64,000 bases of DNA from Brachypodium distachyon (GCF_000005505.3 NC_016134.3:26487584-26551583), one strand, 5' to 3'; counted from the first letter of the stretch, positions 10,386 through 20,822 are shown. The notes: a model not told the origin generated them from the letters alone. Translations and numbers: made by a program.

Positions 10386-13300
10386 TGTAACATCCCAAAA
10401 ATTTCAAACTTTTACAAGTGCATTGCATCCATGAGCATCATGCCACAATTGCATATTTGAATTCAAATTTGAATCTCAAAAGGCTTTAAAAGATTTTATT
10501 TCAATTTAAACCCTAGGGTTTTCACCCATTTGAGCTTCGGATCTTCAAACCAATGAGGTTTATGTATAAAAGAGGTTTATTGCATAAATAAGCTATCCCA
10601 TAATTTTTGGATAATTATTTGGAGTTGAAAAACTATTTTATTTAAATAGTTATATAGCCCTAAAGGCATTTATAAGGCAAATGTATTTTGTGTATTTTAT
10701 TTTGAGGGGAAATCACTCCCAAAAGTTGAATCATCCTAAAACATGATTTTACAAGTTTTCGGGAATTTATTTGGACCAATTTGGAGTTCAAAATCAAAAG
10801 TTATCAAAGAAATAAGAAAAACAGAAAAAGAAAAGGGCTAAAAGAAAAAAAAAGAGAAAACCGGACCGGCCCGGCCAAAATGGGCCGAACCGGCCCAGTT
10901 CCGCGCGCCCGAGCCAAACCGACCGGCCCAGTCCAAGCGCGCGCCCGCACCGAGCCGCTGACAGGCGGGGACCGCCTGTCAGGGTCGTCTTCCTCGTTTG
11001 GAAGGCGCCCGCGTCCGCCGCGCCGCCTGTCGTTTTCGCCGCCACGCGCTCACTGCCGCAATCTCCTCGTCCCGTCCTTCTTTTTGCAACCCCGAGCGCG
11101 TCCATGTAAACCCCGTGATCTCCTCTCTTCTTCCCCCTTGCTTGCCCAGTCGATTACGCGACCACGCTGAAGAAATTCCTTGCCCGCGCCGCGCCCGACC
11201 ACGCTAGTGAGCCATCCCGCCCGAAACTTCAAATTTTTGGAGCCCCTCGTCCGTGCGCTTCGTTTGACACGCGCCATTTCTTTTTTTGTGCACCGTAGCG
11301 CCGCCCCCGTCGACGCCGACCCCGTCCTAGGCACCGCCTCCGACCGCCCCGCACGCCGCCGACCCCGTCCCAGAGCTCGCCGTGCCGTGCCGCTCCGTCC
11401 CCGTGCCTCCCCGTCACGCCCGCCTCGCCGGAGGACCCCGCGCCGCCGCCCGCCCGTGCCGCGCCGCCGCCAGAGCCATCGCCGGAACCCTAGTTCCCGG
11501 AGGTTAGATATCGGCCGTCCATTTCATTTCAACGGTCCAGATTAGATCCCGTTTTTATTTTTAATCGAACCGGTACCGATGAATATGAACACGCCACGTG
11601 GCACCCGATTTATAAAATAAAAATCTAATTTTTAATTCCCCGGAATAATTAAATGGCACTTTTGCAGAAAAGCCCCTATAACTTCAAATGATCATATCTT
11701 TTAATCTGTTTGGCCAAATTTAATGATCCACACCTTTTCGGAATCCTTATGAAGTGTAGAATCTTTTGGCACTGTCCAATTTCAAATTTGAATATTTGAA
11801 TCACATTCAAATTTCAGAATAGTGTTTAATGCTATTTAAATCATAACTAATTATTCAGAATACCTTTTTAATTGAAACCAGTGTCCAAAATTTTGTTTAA
11901 TTATCCTCTGTCCAATGGGACAGATAAATAAATATTTTGATTTAAATTATTTGACTGATGCCAATAAAACCTTATTTAAGGTTTTAATAAATTGTTTTTG
12001 CCCTTTTATTTAAAACCCTAATGCATTTGTTTTAATTACTTATGCTTAGGATCAATAGATCACCCGAATAAAATAAACCCAATCATGTCACATGTTTTGC
12101 ATCGCATCATAGCATACATTCTTTTGTTATGTTTGAATTGTGTGTTTATGTGTGTGTATGTTGATTGTATTTGAATAGTTTTCTCGGAGAGCGAACCTTG
12201 TGATTGTGACGAGTGTTTGAGCTCCAACTGCTACCAAGGCAAGTTCACTTTGATCATATCCTATTATTATTGTTTTTAAAATACTTATGCATTAGAGTTG
12301 TTTGTAGAAATGCATTGATAGGGCTATTACTCGTACTTATGCTAGCTATGATTGACCTACTAGCTATAGGGTTACCTTTGCAATGAATCCTCCACCAATA
12401 GCCATCGTAATTAGTATTGCTTAGCCATGCTATGTTAGTAAACGTGGGAGGGAATCTCAATCACTGTGAAATGATGATGTGGAGTGATTTTGGAAACTTG
12501 GCAAAAACAACCCTAATAAACCATCCTGGGTGGACTGCTTTGAGTATTCGAGATGTTATGCGACGTTAAGTCCATTTCTATGGGTCCCTCTGAGTCGAGT
12601 CTCCGTGGATTCGGAGATGGATCGTCCATGGACGTCTCTTCCATGGATTCGGGGAGCGCTTGCGTCGCAAATGTGGAATGCCACCTGGGGTATCAGAGAC
12701 TGGATTAGTTTCCTCTTTAGTAGCTTTCAGTACAACCACAAGTTAAATGGGCTCTGGCTGGATGGAGTAAGAAATGTGAACCCAGATCCGAGGGATTGTA
12801 CTGAGGTAGTTGTGTAGGTGGGAGCGCGGGTCCCTCAGGTGGTCTGGGCAAACATGTTCTGAAAATTCTTGAAGTCGATGCCGTTGCTACTCCACCCAGA
12901 GGACAGCAAGGGATTAACACGTCGAATTCTTGTGGGGAATGTGTACAAACTCTCGAGAGTGTCAAACTAAGTACTTAGCCGTGTCCCAGGTTACGGACAA
13001 TTATGAGCAACTAGATATTGGGGCTGTAAGGAAGGTCTCACTCATTCCAACTTCTTAAATAAAATGAATGGTTTGAACAGGGTAGGGGCACTTGATGTTT
13101 CTACTCAATGTGCTCTAGGTTAATAGGAGCATGGGTGTTTCTACCCTGTGTCCATTAGTTATCAATATTGTAACATTCAATTTTAGTAAGATAAACTATG
13201 TTTTGCTACCACGCCATAAAGTCTGAACCCTACTATACCTCAATTGCATATACTTGGTAGGATCTGTTATAAATTCCAGGTGAGCTTGCCAACACATTCA

Positions 13301-13684
13301 ATGTATTGACCGCGTAGTGGCTGCAATTAATAATGCAGGTGAATCAGACGAAGAGTGAGGTTCGTCGATGTTATTTGGGTCATGTGCTTACATTCCAACA
13401 TGCTCTCTCCTCTGAGAGTAGATGAGGCCCTTTTGCTCTACCTTTCCGCTGCAGCTTTATGATACAATGTTATCATGGTTTTGAACAATATTTGGTTATG
13501 CTGGCCTAAGAGGTCATGCAAGTTTGTAAGTACAATTTAAGTTCTGGATGCTATGATGTAATAAAGTACTTTTGACTTTTGTATCTTGGTATTACATCTT
13601 GAACTGTGTGTGCTAGTGAGTCGATCCAGGGACTAGCACAAATAAGCACAGAGATCAAACCCTAATAAGGAGGCGGTCGCTTCA
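10386..13684 (+). mobile_element. Solo LTR, 3.3 kb, Tekay-like gypsy
   Basis: Begins TGTAACATCCC and ends GGCGGTCGCTTCA, and is flanked by perfect 5-bp target duplications ACAAG (10381-10385 and 13685-13689). It is collinear with the LTRs at 1-2093 and 49704-52833. No internal coding region is present, so this is the product of LTR-LTR recombination. The C-rich open frames at 10780-11545 are compositional, not genes. Inserted in CACTA-C. Confidence 0.95.
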
Positions 13685-13734
13685 ACAAGGGTGCACGGAG
13701 CCACGGAGGAGGCACTACTCCAGAAAACCCCTCC

Positions 13735-14065
13735 AGTGGCGGTCAAAAAATGGGGTTGGTGGCGGTGATCACGCCCGCCACCAACTCTGCGTCACTGGAG
13801 GTTTTAGCATCGGTGGCTGGTAAAATACCTGCCACTGCTGCTCCAAGATCACCAATGTCGGCTAAACTACCCGCTAGTGAAGACCTACAGACCGCCACTG
13901 TAAATCCCTCCGGCACCACCCGAAAAGTGCGTGGAGTACAGCAGCGGCGGACGCAGTACCCGTATTTCCAGTGGCGGTGTCTATGGTCACCACCACTGGA
14001 ACCGTTTCCAGTGGCGGTGGTGTCTAACCGCCACTGGTATATGTTCAATAGCGGTGGTTTACAAC
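13735..14065. repeat. Left subterminal repeats of CACTA-B
   Basis: Many copies of CCAGTGGCGGT and its inverse ACCGCCACTGG in both orientations, starting about 20 bp inside the terminus. This is the usual binding array for the CACTA accessory protein. Confidence 0.85.
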
Positions 14066-14322
14066 TGCCACTGGTACTATTTTCTCCTAGAAAATAAATA
14101 AATGAATTATGTATAAAAATAAATATTCCTGTAGCACAGAAATAGCAGGAATACAGCACAGCAAAGAAAATAACAGGAATACAACAGCACAGTATACAGC
14201 ACCAAAGAAACATAATAGCGGCAATATATTACAAAGTTCTACACGAGTTAAACATTCAAGTCACATGCATGTATACAAAGTGGTCGAAAGAATGAGCCAG
14301 AAATAAAAGTGTTCCACACAAA

Positions 14323-14513
14323 TTAACCACTTTTGGCGAGAATCCCGCCGCCGTAGTAATCCCCGCTCGTTTTGAGGACTTCAACGATGTCCTTCTGGAT
14401 CTCGTACACGAAAATTTCTGAGTTGTGCCCTAATTCGGCGTTGGCCAGAAACCAATTCCTCACTTGTTCGGAGGTCTTCTTCCCCTTTAGCTTGAAGTCG
14501 TTGATCATTTGCT
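14323..14513 (-). pseudogene. 3' exon of a second CACTA-B gene (unrecognised)
   Basis: After an acceptor-like TATTCAG the frame reads from Gln-Met at about 14513 to a stop at 14323-14328, 62 residues: basic start (KLKGKKTSEQVRNW), then an acidic middle and a GGGI segment before the end. By position it corresponds to the TNPA-like gene of CACTA-A, but the sequence is not clearly Transposase_24, and I do not recognise the domain. Upstream exons are not evident in 14514-15700, which holds intron-like and leader DNA. It could be the last exon of a diverged TNPA or a captured host exon. Confidence 0.45.
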
Positions 14514-14772
14514 GAATAGTATGCGTGCAGTATTAACCACAGTAGACGGATCATTCAGGCTACTACCGAATTTTATACCTGCATAAAAACAATTCCCACC
14601 AACATATACCCCCTCGGCACAATGGCCGGACTCTTCTCAACGACCCGGCACGATGGCCGGGCCCATATTGCTCATATCAACCGACATGATGGTCGGGATC
14701 ACATGCATGTATCAATATTTGCACCAAGAGCAGCAATAACAACAGTATTTAAAGAAGAGCAGCAATATAAAG

Positions 14773-15110
14773 ATTTAAACCCTAAATGGCAATATGAAAC
14801 CATAAACAACAATTTTCAACCCTAAACAACAAGATTTAAACCCTAAATCGCAATATGAAACCATAAACAGCAATATTAAACCCTAAACAACAAAATTTAA
14901 ACCCTAGGCAATATTAAACCATAAACACCACTATTAAACCCTAAACAACAAGATTTAAACCCGAAATGGCAATATGAAACCATAAACAACAATATTAAAC
15001 CGGAAACAACAAGATTTAAACCCTAAACATCAATATTAAACCGTAAACAACCATATTTAAACCCTAAAGAACGATATTAAACCCTAAACAACAATATTTA
15101 AACCCTAAAT
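14773..15110. repeat. AT-rich minisatellite with AAACCCTAAA words
   Basis: Tandem array whose first units are close to 61 bp, each made of about three 20-bp subunits ending ACAACAA; later units are shorter. Almost every subunit contains AAACCCTAAA, similar to the plant telobox. It lies in the presumed leader intron of the second CACTA-B gene. Confidence 0.7.
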
Positions 15111-15194
15111 AGCTAGATTAAACCCTAATTAACTACAAATAAACATAAACAACAAGATTAAACCCTAATTGGACGCTAAACAACTTCAAAATTC

Positions 15195-15700
15195 AAAAAT
15201 TTCTACACTAACCCTAACCTAACAGCAAGGGAGAGACAGAGAGAGACAGAGAGAGACAGAGAGAGAGTACCGTCGGCCGGGCAGCGACAGCAGGGGTCGG
15301 GGCAGCGACGGCAACGGTCGTCGGGGTCGGGGCGGCGATGGCCGGGGTTGGGTCGGGGCAGCCGAGGGGGCGGCGGCGTCGAGGAGCCCGACGGCAAGGT
15401 GGGGCCGCCAGATCTAGACCCGGCGGTCGCGGGGGCATGCGGGGCGAGAAGCTTCCCGCTCCTCGTCGTCCGTTGCGACCGCCGTTGTTTCCCCCCCCCC
15501 CCCTGCGATGACATGGCGGCGGCTAGGGTTAGGGTTAGCAGGGAAGGGCGGCGGCGGCTAGCGGCGGGAGGCGAAGGGCAACGGCGGCGAGCAGCGGCGG
15601 CAGTCGGGCAGGGCTTCGCCTGCGTCGGGGGAGAAGGTCGCCACTGCGCGTCGGTTAGGACATGCGGGGCTGGAAATGCAAAATTTCGGTAGGTCCCGCG
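15195..15700 (-). other. GA/GC-rich leader of second CACTA-B gene
   Basis: Starts with a GAGAGACA microsatellite (15225-15268), then GC-rich duplicated sequence with a 12-base C run near 15490. It lies between the TATA-like site at 15706 and the 14.5 kb exon. The long frames on both strands are compositional. Confidence 0.5.
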
Positions 15701-15705
15701 CGTCA

Positions 15706-15713
15706 AATGTATA
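15706..15713 (-). promoter_or_regulatory. TATA-like site, second CACTA-B gene
   Basis: The minus strand reads GTATACATT. The first CCAGTGGCGGG copy begins at 15726, about 13 bases upstream in the direction of transcription, the same geometry as the other CACTA genes here. Confidence 0.4.
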
Positions 15714-15725
15714 CCCCTAGGGTCT

Positions 15726-15950
15726 CCAGTGGCGGGTATAGTCGGATACCCATCACTGGTGAGCCTTCCAAGGGTTTCAGGAAAATTAGACCACCGGTGG
15801 CTGGTATTCCTGGAACCCGCCATTGGTGACTCTCCAGCGACGGGTACACACAAATCCCCGCCACTAGTAAGTGGAACAGGAGTGAGGGTTAACCACACCC
15901 TTGTTCCACACACCAGTGGCGGGGATGTTATCTATACCCGCCACTGGTGA
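15726..15950. repeat. Internal repeat cluster of CACTA-B (promoter side)
   Basis: Copies of CCAGTGGCGGG and CCCGCCACTGGT in both orientations, far from the element ends and directly upstream of the TATA-like site at 15706. A matching cluster is at 59354-59560 in CACTA-D. Confidence 0.75.
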
Positions 15951-16440
15951 ATATTTTGGTTCTAGTATTATAATCTTATTATATTTTGTGTCTCTCTGAA
16001 AATTATAGCACCTGTACTTTCAAGTGTATAATAATTATTTCTTGTCTCACTAAAGTTTTCAATGCTAAATATATTGCTGAAAATGTACTGTTTACTGTGG
16101 TTAAAAATTGTTATAAATTACAAAATTACTCAGAATGGTCTTCTAAGCTATCATCCAAATTGTAACATTTAAACAACTTTGAGCTTGATTTTTTTCCATG
16201 TGGCTTCATTAGACTGAGAGGTGTTCCCATTCAAAGTTTCAGCTCATTTCGATGAAAATTGAATTTTATGAAATTAAATTAGCAGAAAAGCCACACATAA
16301 TCACAGAAATTAGTATGAATTAGTATGAATTAATGTCTAAAACTAGTATTGGGAACAAACAATATTATTATACACCCAAATGTACAACTACTATATTTTG
16401 TCGAAACACAGAGAATATAATAGTGCATTCTGAAATCATT
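15951..16440. other. AT-rich spacer in CACTA-B
   Basis: No gene seen. The first 150 bases match 59560-59740 in CACTA-D closely, so it belongs to the element. Confidence 0.5.
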
Positions 16441-16609
16441 ACCAGTGGCGGTTTTCAGTAAAATCACCGCCACTGGTGTCACCTTCCGGTGGCAGGTTTC
16501 CCTGTAATCACCGCCACTGGTGCTTTAAGGCACCAGTGGCGGGTTCCTGTGACGTCACCGCCACTGGTGGCCTTCTGAGGGTTGCCGCGCGAGGCGAGGT
16601 GGGAGTTTA

Positions 16610-16652
16610 GTCCCACCTCTCTAGTTTACAAGCGTTTCGACCAGCATAAATA
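16610..16652 (+). promoter_or_regulatory. USE/TATA module 1 (snRNA-type promoter)
   Basis: USE-like GTCCCACCTCT at 16610-16620, a 25-base spacer (16621-16645), then ATAAATA at 16646. The plant U-snRNA upstream sequence element has consensus RTCCCACATCG, and in Pol III-type genes it is about 24 bases before the TATA box. The same spacing recurs in three other copies in this window. Pol III use is inferred. Confidence 0.5.
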
Positions 16653-16724
16653 GCTTCCTCCCCCTCCCATTTCAGATTCCAAATAAAATCAAATGCCGCT
16701 CTCTCATCCATTCCCGTTCGCCTA

Positions 16725-16890
16725 GCCTGTGGGCCCGGTACCCTATGTGTGCACTGGTGGGCTCGGATTATAGCCCTGTGGGCCCGTGCTCTTTTGGCCT
16801 AGTAGGTAGTAGGCAGCTCCCGGGTTCGCCTGGCTGGGCTCGAACCCGAAACAGCCTAGTTGACTGGGCGGGCTAAAAAAACAGTTTTCC
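16725..16890 (+). ncRNA. Candidate structured RNA after USE module 1
   Basis: A GC-rich block with a perfect 8-bp hairpin, CGGGTTCG (16821-16828) and CGAACCCG (16841-16848), and an A-box-like word TGGCCTAGTAGG (16795-16806) before it. It is about 80 bases downstream of the TATA at 16646 and has a clear relative at 17120-17280. No known RNA family is recognised. It could equally be a tRNA-derived SINE fragment. Confidence 0.3.
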
Positions 16891-17016
16891 CTCCTTTTCT
16901 GGTAGCACGCACCAGTGGCGCGTTTCCGCTAATCACCGCCACTGGTACACATACCAGTGGCGGGTTTCCGCGAATCACCTCCACTAGTACGACTTCTAGT
17001 GGCGGGTTTCGTTGAA

Positions 17017-17060
17017 TTACCGCCTCGCTAGTTTATGTGTTGCTCGACCAGCATATAAGG
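17017..17060 (+). promoter_or_regulatory. USE/TATA module 2 (decayed USE)
   Basis: A degenerate USE (TTACCGCCTCG, 17017-17027) is followed by exactly 25 bases and then ATATAAGG (17053-17060). The spacer shares CTAGTTT at its start and CGACCAGC at its end with module 1. Confidence 0.4.
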
Positions 17061-17119
17061 CTTTCTTCCCTTCTCCAATCAGCTTCCAAATATTCCACTC
17101 ACCTGTCTCCTGTGCTCCT

Positions 17120-17280
17120 CGCCTGGCCCATGGGCCCGGTACCTGTACTGTTCTTTGTGGGCTCGGATTACAGTCCCGTGGGCCCGGGTCTGTGCTGGCC
17201 TAGTAGGTAGTAGGCTGCTCCCGGGTTTGCCTGGTTGGGCCCAAACCCGAAACGCTCAGTTGACCCGGGCGGGCTTTGTA
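17120..17280 (+). ncRNA. Candidate structured RNA after USE module 2
   Basis: A diverged copy of the block at 16725-16890. The A-box-like TGGCCTAGTAGG is conserved (17196-17207). The hairpin arms are CGGGTTTG (17222-17229) and CAAACCCG (17242-17249), so both arms changed and the pairing is kept. Confidence 0.3.
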
Positions 17281-17292
17281 CCCATGTGTTGA

Positions 17293-18651
17293 CTAGCACG
17301 ATGAGTTCCCGTTCGCGGGGTAGTCATGCACACATGTCATGAGAGCTGCTCGAAGGGTGAACTCCTCCTTCTTATGAGCGTCCCAAACCTTTCGACCCTT
17401 CTCCCAAAGCTCCTTGAGCTCATCCTTCAGCAGCTCCAGATACACATTCAGATCAGCTCCAGGCTGCTTTGGGCCTTGTTTGAGCATTGATAGGTGGATG
17501 TACTTCCTCTTCATGACAAGCCATGGGGGAGGTTGTATATGAACAGGATCACCGGCCATGTGTTGTGTTTGCTGCTCAAGTTTCCGAAAGGATTGATCCC
17601 GTCCGTACTCATCCCAAACCTGATGTTCCTGGGCTCTGTGCCGAACTCGAGGAATTCGTTGTCCATAGTCCTCCATTGAGCCGCATCTGCGGAGTGTCTG
17701 AGGACTCCATCATCGTTGCGGTACACGCCCTCGGGATCGATATCCGCCTGAGTCACGTCGTGGTAGATGAACCACCTGGCCTCCTTCTCGTTCTGGAACC
17801 AACGCTCCAACCTGGTGCCACACGGGAGATACCAGACCGTCTTTGCCACCGGACCACGCTTCACGTCTTCCTCCTCGCCGTCGTCAGGATTTGTGTCTTT
17901 CTTCCCATATTGGGAAATTTTGCATGCCGGACAGTTGTGCATGTCTTTGTAGTCACCCTTATATATGATGCAGTCCAGCGGACAAGCATGGTATCTGATG
18001 ACCTCTAACCTGAGGGGGCATGTAACTTTCTTCGCCTCGTACGTGCTCTTAGGCAACTTGTTGCCCCGAGGAAGTACCGTACGTAGGTAACTCAGAATCT
18101 CCGTGATCCCGAGTCCACGATGTTGTATCTTGCCTTTATACGCAAAAGCTCGAGCGTTACTTCTAGCACACTGTTATCCACGCTGGCATTTTCATATAAC
18201 GGTGTCTCGGCATCCTCTCTCAGCTTCTTGAACTTATGTGACACCCTCTCATCCTCGGGGTCATCCAACTGATTCTGCAGATGCTGATCGTCCAGCAATT
18301 CAACCATCCTACCGGTTGGAACATCCGGTGGATCCTCGCCACGGTATGCTTCTTCACCAGGCTGGTCGTCAGACTCCATGTTTTCCATCTCAATGCCGTC
18401 ATCGACTTCAATGCCATCCTCCCCGTGACAAGTCCAACGTGAATAACCAGGCACAAATCCCCGCATGAGCAAGTGCATCTCAACATCCTCTTGATCGTAC
18501 AGCTTGCTGTTCCGACATCTCACACAGGGACAACACATCTTATCACCCCTTTTCCTATGCATATCTTCCAGGCTGGCATCGACAAAAGCCTTCAGCTGCT
18601 CTATCCACTCAACACATAACCTATCCTCGTACATCCAAGCACGGCCCATCG
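17293..18651 (-). pseudogene. TNP2-type transposase of CACTA-B, C-terminally truncated
   Basis: The frame begins after the acceptor TGTGTTGTAG at about 18655, with ATG at 18651. The transposase-associated domain is at 18650-18410 (WMYEDRL, CCPCVRC, SRWTCHGE). After an acidic linker and a frame change near 18090, the TNP2 start follows (18056-17511; CPLRLEVIRYHACPLDC, CPACKISQYGKK, WYLPCGTRLERWF, GMSTDGINPFGN). A second frame change near 17511 leads to KRKYIHLSML and HDYPANGNSS, where the gene stops at 17293. The catalytic middle and the DUF4218/DUF4216 parts are missing, replaced by the USE/TATA region. It is more complete than CACTA-A TNP2 at its N-terminus. Confidence 0.85.
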
Positions 18652-19390
18652 AGCTACAACACAATTAAAAATAAATGAATCAGCTTGATCAACAAAAATG
18701 GAAATTTTCGGGATGACCTATGCTAGAAAAAAGCATTTTGCACTATGAAATTCGATGCCTGCATCAAAACAAATTACCCCACCCACATGAAAAGCACCCA
18801 CATCAGCACGATGGCCGGTATCACATCACATAAGAAATACACGGCACGAAGGCCGGTGTCAACACACATTTAATATGCTTGGAACATGCACGTACACCGG
18901 TCCCGAGGTTAAGCTTAACCCTAGGGCTAACCCCCAGGGGCTAAGCTCCCCATAAGCAGCAGTAGCCATGGACTCCGAAGAGAGAGAGCTAGAGAGAGAG
19001 AGAGCTGCAGAGAGAGAGGGAGAGAGCGACCTAGAGAGTGAAGGAGCTCATCGGAGCAAAATTAAAGCGAGAGAGAGAGGGATCCGGGAGGGAGGTCCCT
19101 CACTAGGGTGAGGGGGAGTTCCAGAGACAGCGAGGGCAGCCCGGGAGAGCCACCGAAGAGAGATCGGGGACAGATTTGCCACCACCGGCCACGGCGCCAT
19201 TAATGGCTTTTTGGCCAAATTGAAGAAGAAGAAGCGGAGGAAGAAGGGAGATAAAGAAGAAGGAGAAGGGGGGAGAGCTACCTTGGAGCCGCCGTCATCA
19301 ATTTTGGCAGGGCTTCGCCGCCGGTGAGGAGCAGAGCCGCAGCTGGTGCAGGACAGATGCGCGAGCTCGAACAGCTTCGGACTCGCACAC
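18652..19390 (-). other. Leader and first intron of TNP2 (CACTA-B)
   Basis: Holds two copies of the CGGCACGATGGCCGG-type word (18802 and 18841), GA-rich microsatellites (18975-19085) and purine-rich leader sequence up to the TATA box. No coding frame is supported. Confidence 0.5.
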
Positions 19391-19393
19391 TAG

Positions 19394-19402
19394 TTATATA
19401 TA
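19394..19402 (-). promoter_or_regulatory. TATA box of TNP2 (CACTA-B)
   Basis: The minus strand reads CTATATATAA. A CCAGTGGCGGG copy starts at 19412, about nine bases upstream in the direction of transcription. Confidence 0.65.
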
Positions 19403-19410
19403 GGAAGCTC

Positions 19411-20010
19411 ACCAGTGGCGGGTGTATGGATAAACCGCCAGGTGACCTCCAGCGGCGGACGGAAAAATAAATCGCCACTGGAGGCCTCAACAGTGGCGGG
19501 TAACTTGAGACCCACCACTGGAGATCGCCCACCTGTTTCCCCGCTTTAGTCCCACCTCGCTAGTTTCCATGAGTTCCGACCAGCATAAAAAGGATTCCGC
19601 CACCCCACTTACCGGTGGTTACTACTGAGTGCTTAGTGCGTTCCCCGTTCCGGTTGAGTACTAAGCAAATGATCGGGCGGTGCTTAAGGGGTTCAGGGAA
19701 GATCACTGAGACTGAGTAGTACCATCATGTATCGGGTGGTCTACCAGTGGCGGTTCATTTTTACCGCCGCCACTGGTGGTTGTTAGGGTTTCCGTGGCCA
19801 TTTCTAGTGGCGGTGCAAACACCGCCAGTGGTGATGGACCACCAGTGGCGGTGACTTGTTTCGGGACAATATTCATGGCCACTAGTTGTGAGGAGCGGTG
19901 ACAAACACTGCCACTGGTGATGGACCCCCAGTGGCGCTCGTGGATGCCTCGAGAGGCCTCCAGTGGCGGTGTGTTTTTTGGTCCGTTTTAACCGCCACTG
20001 GAGGGGGATC
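19411..20010. repeat. Right subterminal repeat region of CACTA-B
   Basis: Two runs of CCAGTGGCGGT and inverse copies (19411-19523 and 19742-20003), separated by USE/TATA module 3. Confidence 0.85.
19549..19592 (+). promoter_or_regulatory. USE/TATA module 3
   Basis: GTCCCACCTCG (19549-19559; one mismatch to the plant USE), a 25-base spacer, ATAAAAAG (19585-19592). The next 120 bases are conserved at 61100-61230 in CACTA-D, more than the surrounding repeats would require. A T5 run, a possible Pol III stop, is near 19756. Confidence 0.5.
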
Positions 20011-20264
20011 ACGGATGGGGTTTTCTGTAGTAGTGAGGGGCCAGCACAATGGAAGGAGTAGACGGAGGGAGGACTCTGTGAGGAGGGAGATAGAGAAAGC
20101 TCTGGAGAGGGAGAGAGGGCTCTCGGTGGGGAAGGAGAGGGATAGAGGGATCTGGAGAGGGAGAAAGGGAACTGGAGCAGTAGTGTAGGAGATGAGACGA
20201 GGGGAGAGGACTCATGGGAGTAGAGAAAGGAAGAGAAAGAGAGAGAGGGGGGCATCGGGTGGAG

Positions 20265-20266
<2 letters not shown>

Positions 20267-20297
<31 letters not shown>
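20267..20297. repeat. (GA)n microsatellite
   Basis: An uninterrupted GA run of about 31 bases in the purine-rich leader of CACTA-C. Confidence 0.9.
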
Positions 20298-20301
<4 letters not shown>

Positions 20302-20471
20302 CATCGGGTGGAGGAGAGGGAGCCAGCGCACCGATCAGGTGCGGCGGGAGGACAGGCACTAGATTCAATTTTATCCAAAAAAAAATCAGGGACCTCCCTA
20401 GTGACGGTTTTTAATACAAAACAACCACTAGAAGGTCTATATTTGGTGTAAATCTTTATTTTTAGTATAGT

Positions 20472-20822
20472 ATATTTCTATTATAACTAAATTGGTTTAT
20501 AATCTTATAGATATGGTCCATTTTGTGTGAAAACTGGGCGGCATTTTGAGATATATTTAAAGTACTTGCTTCATAAAATATCTCATTTTTGGGTTTAGAA
20601 AATGAAAAAACATTTTTTTAACTAGAGAATTTGTAAATCTTTGGCAAAATTATTTGGCATGTCAAGATGCACCTCCATGCAAATATTGGATTCATTATCA
20701 TGAACCATGACATAGGAATGGCCGTGACTTTGATCATTTGGCTTGAAACTCATAAACATGCATACTTGATAGTCCATTTTTCGTGGAAACTAGTACACAT
20801 AAAAGGACTCCATGCCAAAAAA
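20472..20822. other. AT-rich sequence without recognised feature
   Basis: Lies between the probable end of CACTA-C and the LTR-M remnant. The short frames carry no known motif. Probably older target DNA. Confidence 0.3.

Larger units (their letters stand above)
16441..17012. repeat. Second internal repeat cluster of CACTA-B
   Basis: Copies of CCAGTGGCGG and inverse at 16441-16570 and 16912-17012, bracketing USE module 1 and its downstream block. Confidence 0.7.
13713..20035 (-). mobile_element. CACTA-B transposon, complete ends
   Basis: Left terminus CACTACTCCAGAAAACCCC and right terminus GGGGTTTTCTGTAGTAGTG (inverse), with a perfect 3-bp target duplication AGG on both sides (13710-13712, 20036-20038). 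Length 6323 bp. Gene order on the minus strand, from right to left: terminal repeats, TNP2 leader and gene (18651-17293), repeat cluster, second leader, and an exon of a second gene (14513-14323). It carries three plus-strand USE/TATA modules. Inserted in CACTA-C. Confidence 0.95.
9650..20471. mobile_element. CACTA-C, short element split by solo LTR and CACTA-B
   Basis: A clean left terminus, CACTACTACAAAAATAGC, starts at 9650 and is followed by copies of CCAGTGGCGGT and its inverse (9670-9810). The body is 9650-10385, 13685-13712 and 20036 to about 20471; the rest is inserted DNA. The 20036-20330 part is a purine-rich leader like those in CACTA-B. A decayed right end, TATTTTTAGTATAGT near 20456-20470, resembles the inverse of the left terminus, and 'ATA' follows it, matching the 'ATA' before 9650. 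About 1.2 kb without insertions; probably nonautonomous. The right end is the weak part of this call. Confidence 0.55.

Noticed and set aside
10781..11545. Long Arg/Pro-rich open frames on both strands of the solo LTR
   Set aside because: They arise from GC-rich LTR sequence, overlap each other in several frames, and match no motif; the same holds for 4139-4669, 8130-8574, 44442-44720 and 50437-50812.
13735..14065. CRISPR-like regularly spaced repeats
   Set aside because: Repeats alternate in orientation, vary in sequence and spacing, and lie inside a CACTA terminus of a eukaryotic genome.
19600..19615. ACTTACC at the expected start of the module 3 transcript, like the U1 snRNA 5' end
   Set aside because: The match is seven bases, the following U1 sequence and Sm site are absent, and the USE-TATA spacing is Pol III-like, not U1-like.
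19640..19740. Resemblance of the region after USE module 3 to 5S rRNA (AGTAGTAC, GTGCTTAAG words)
   Set aside because: Only short scattered matches; order and spacing of the 5S internal control boxes are not kept.
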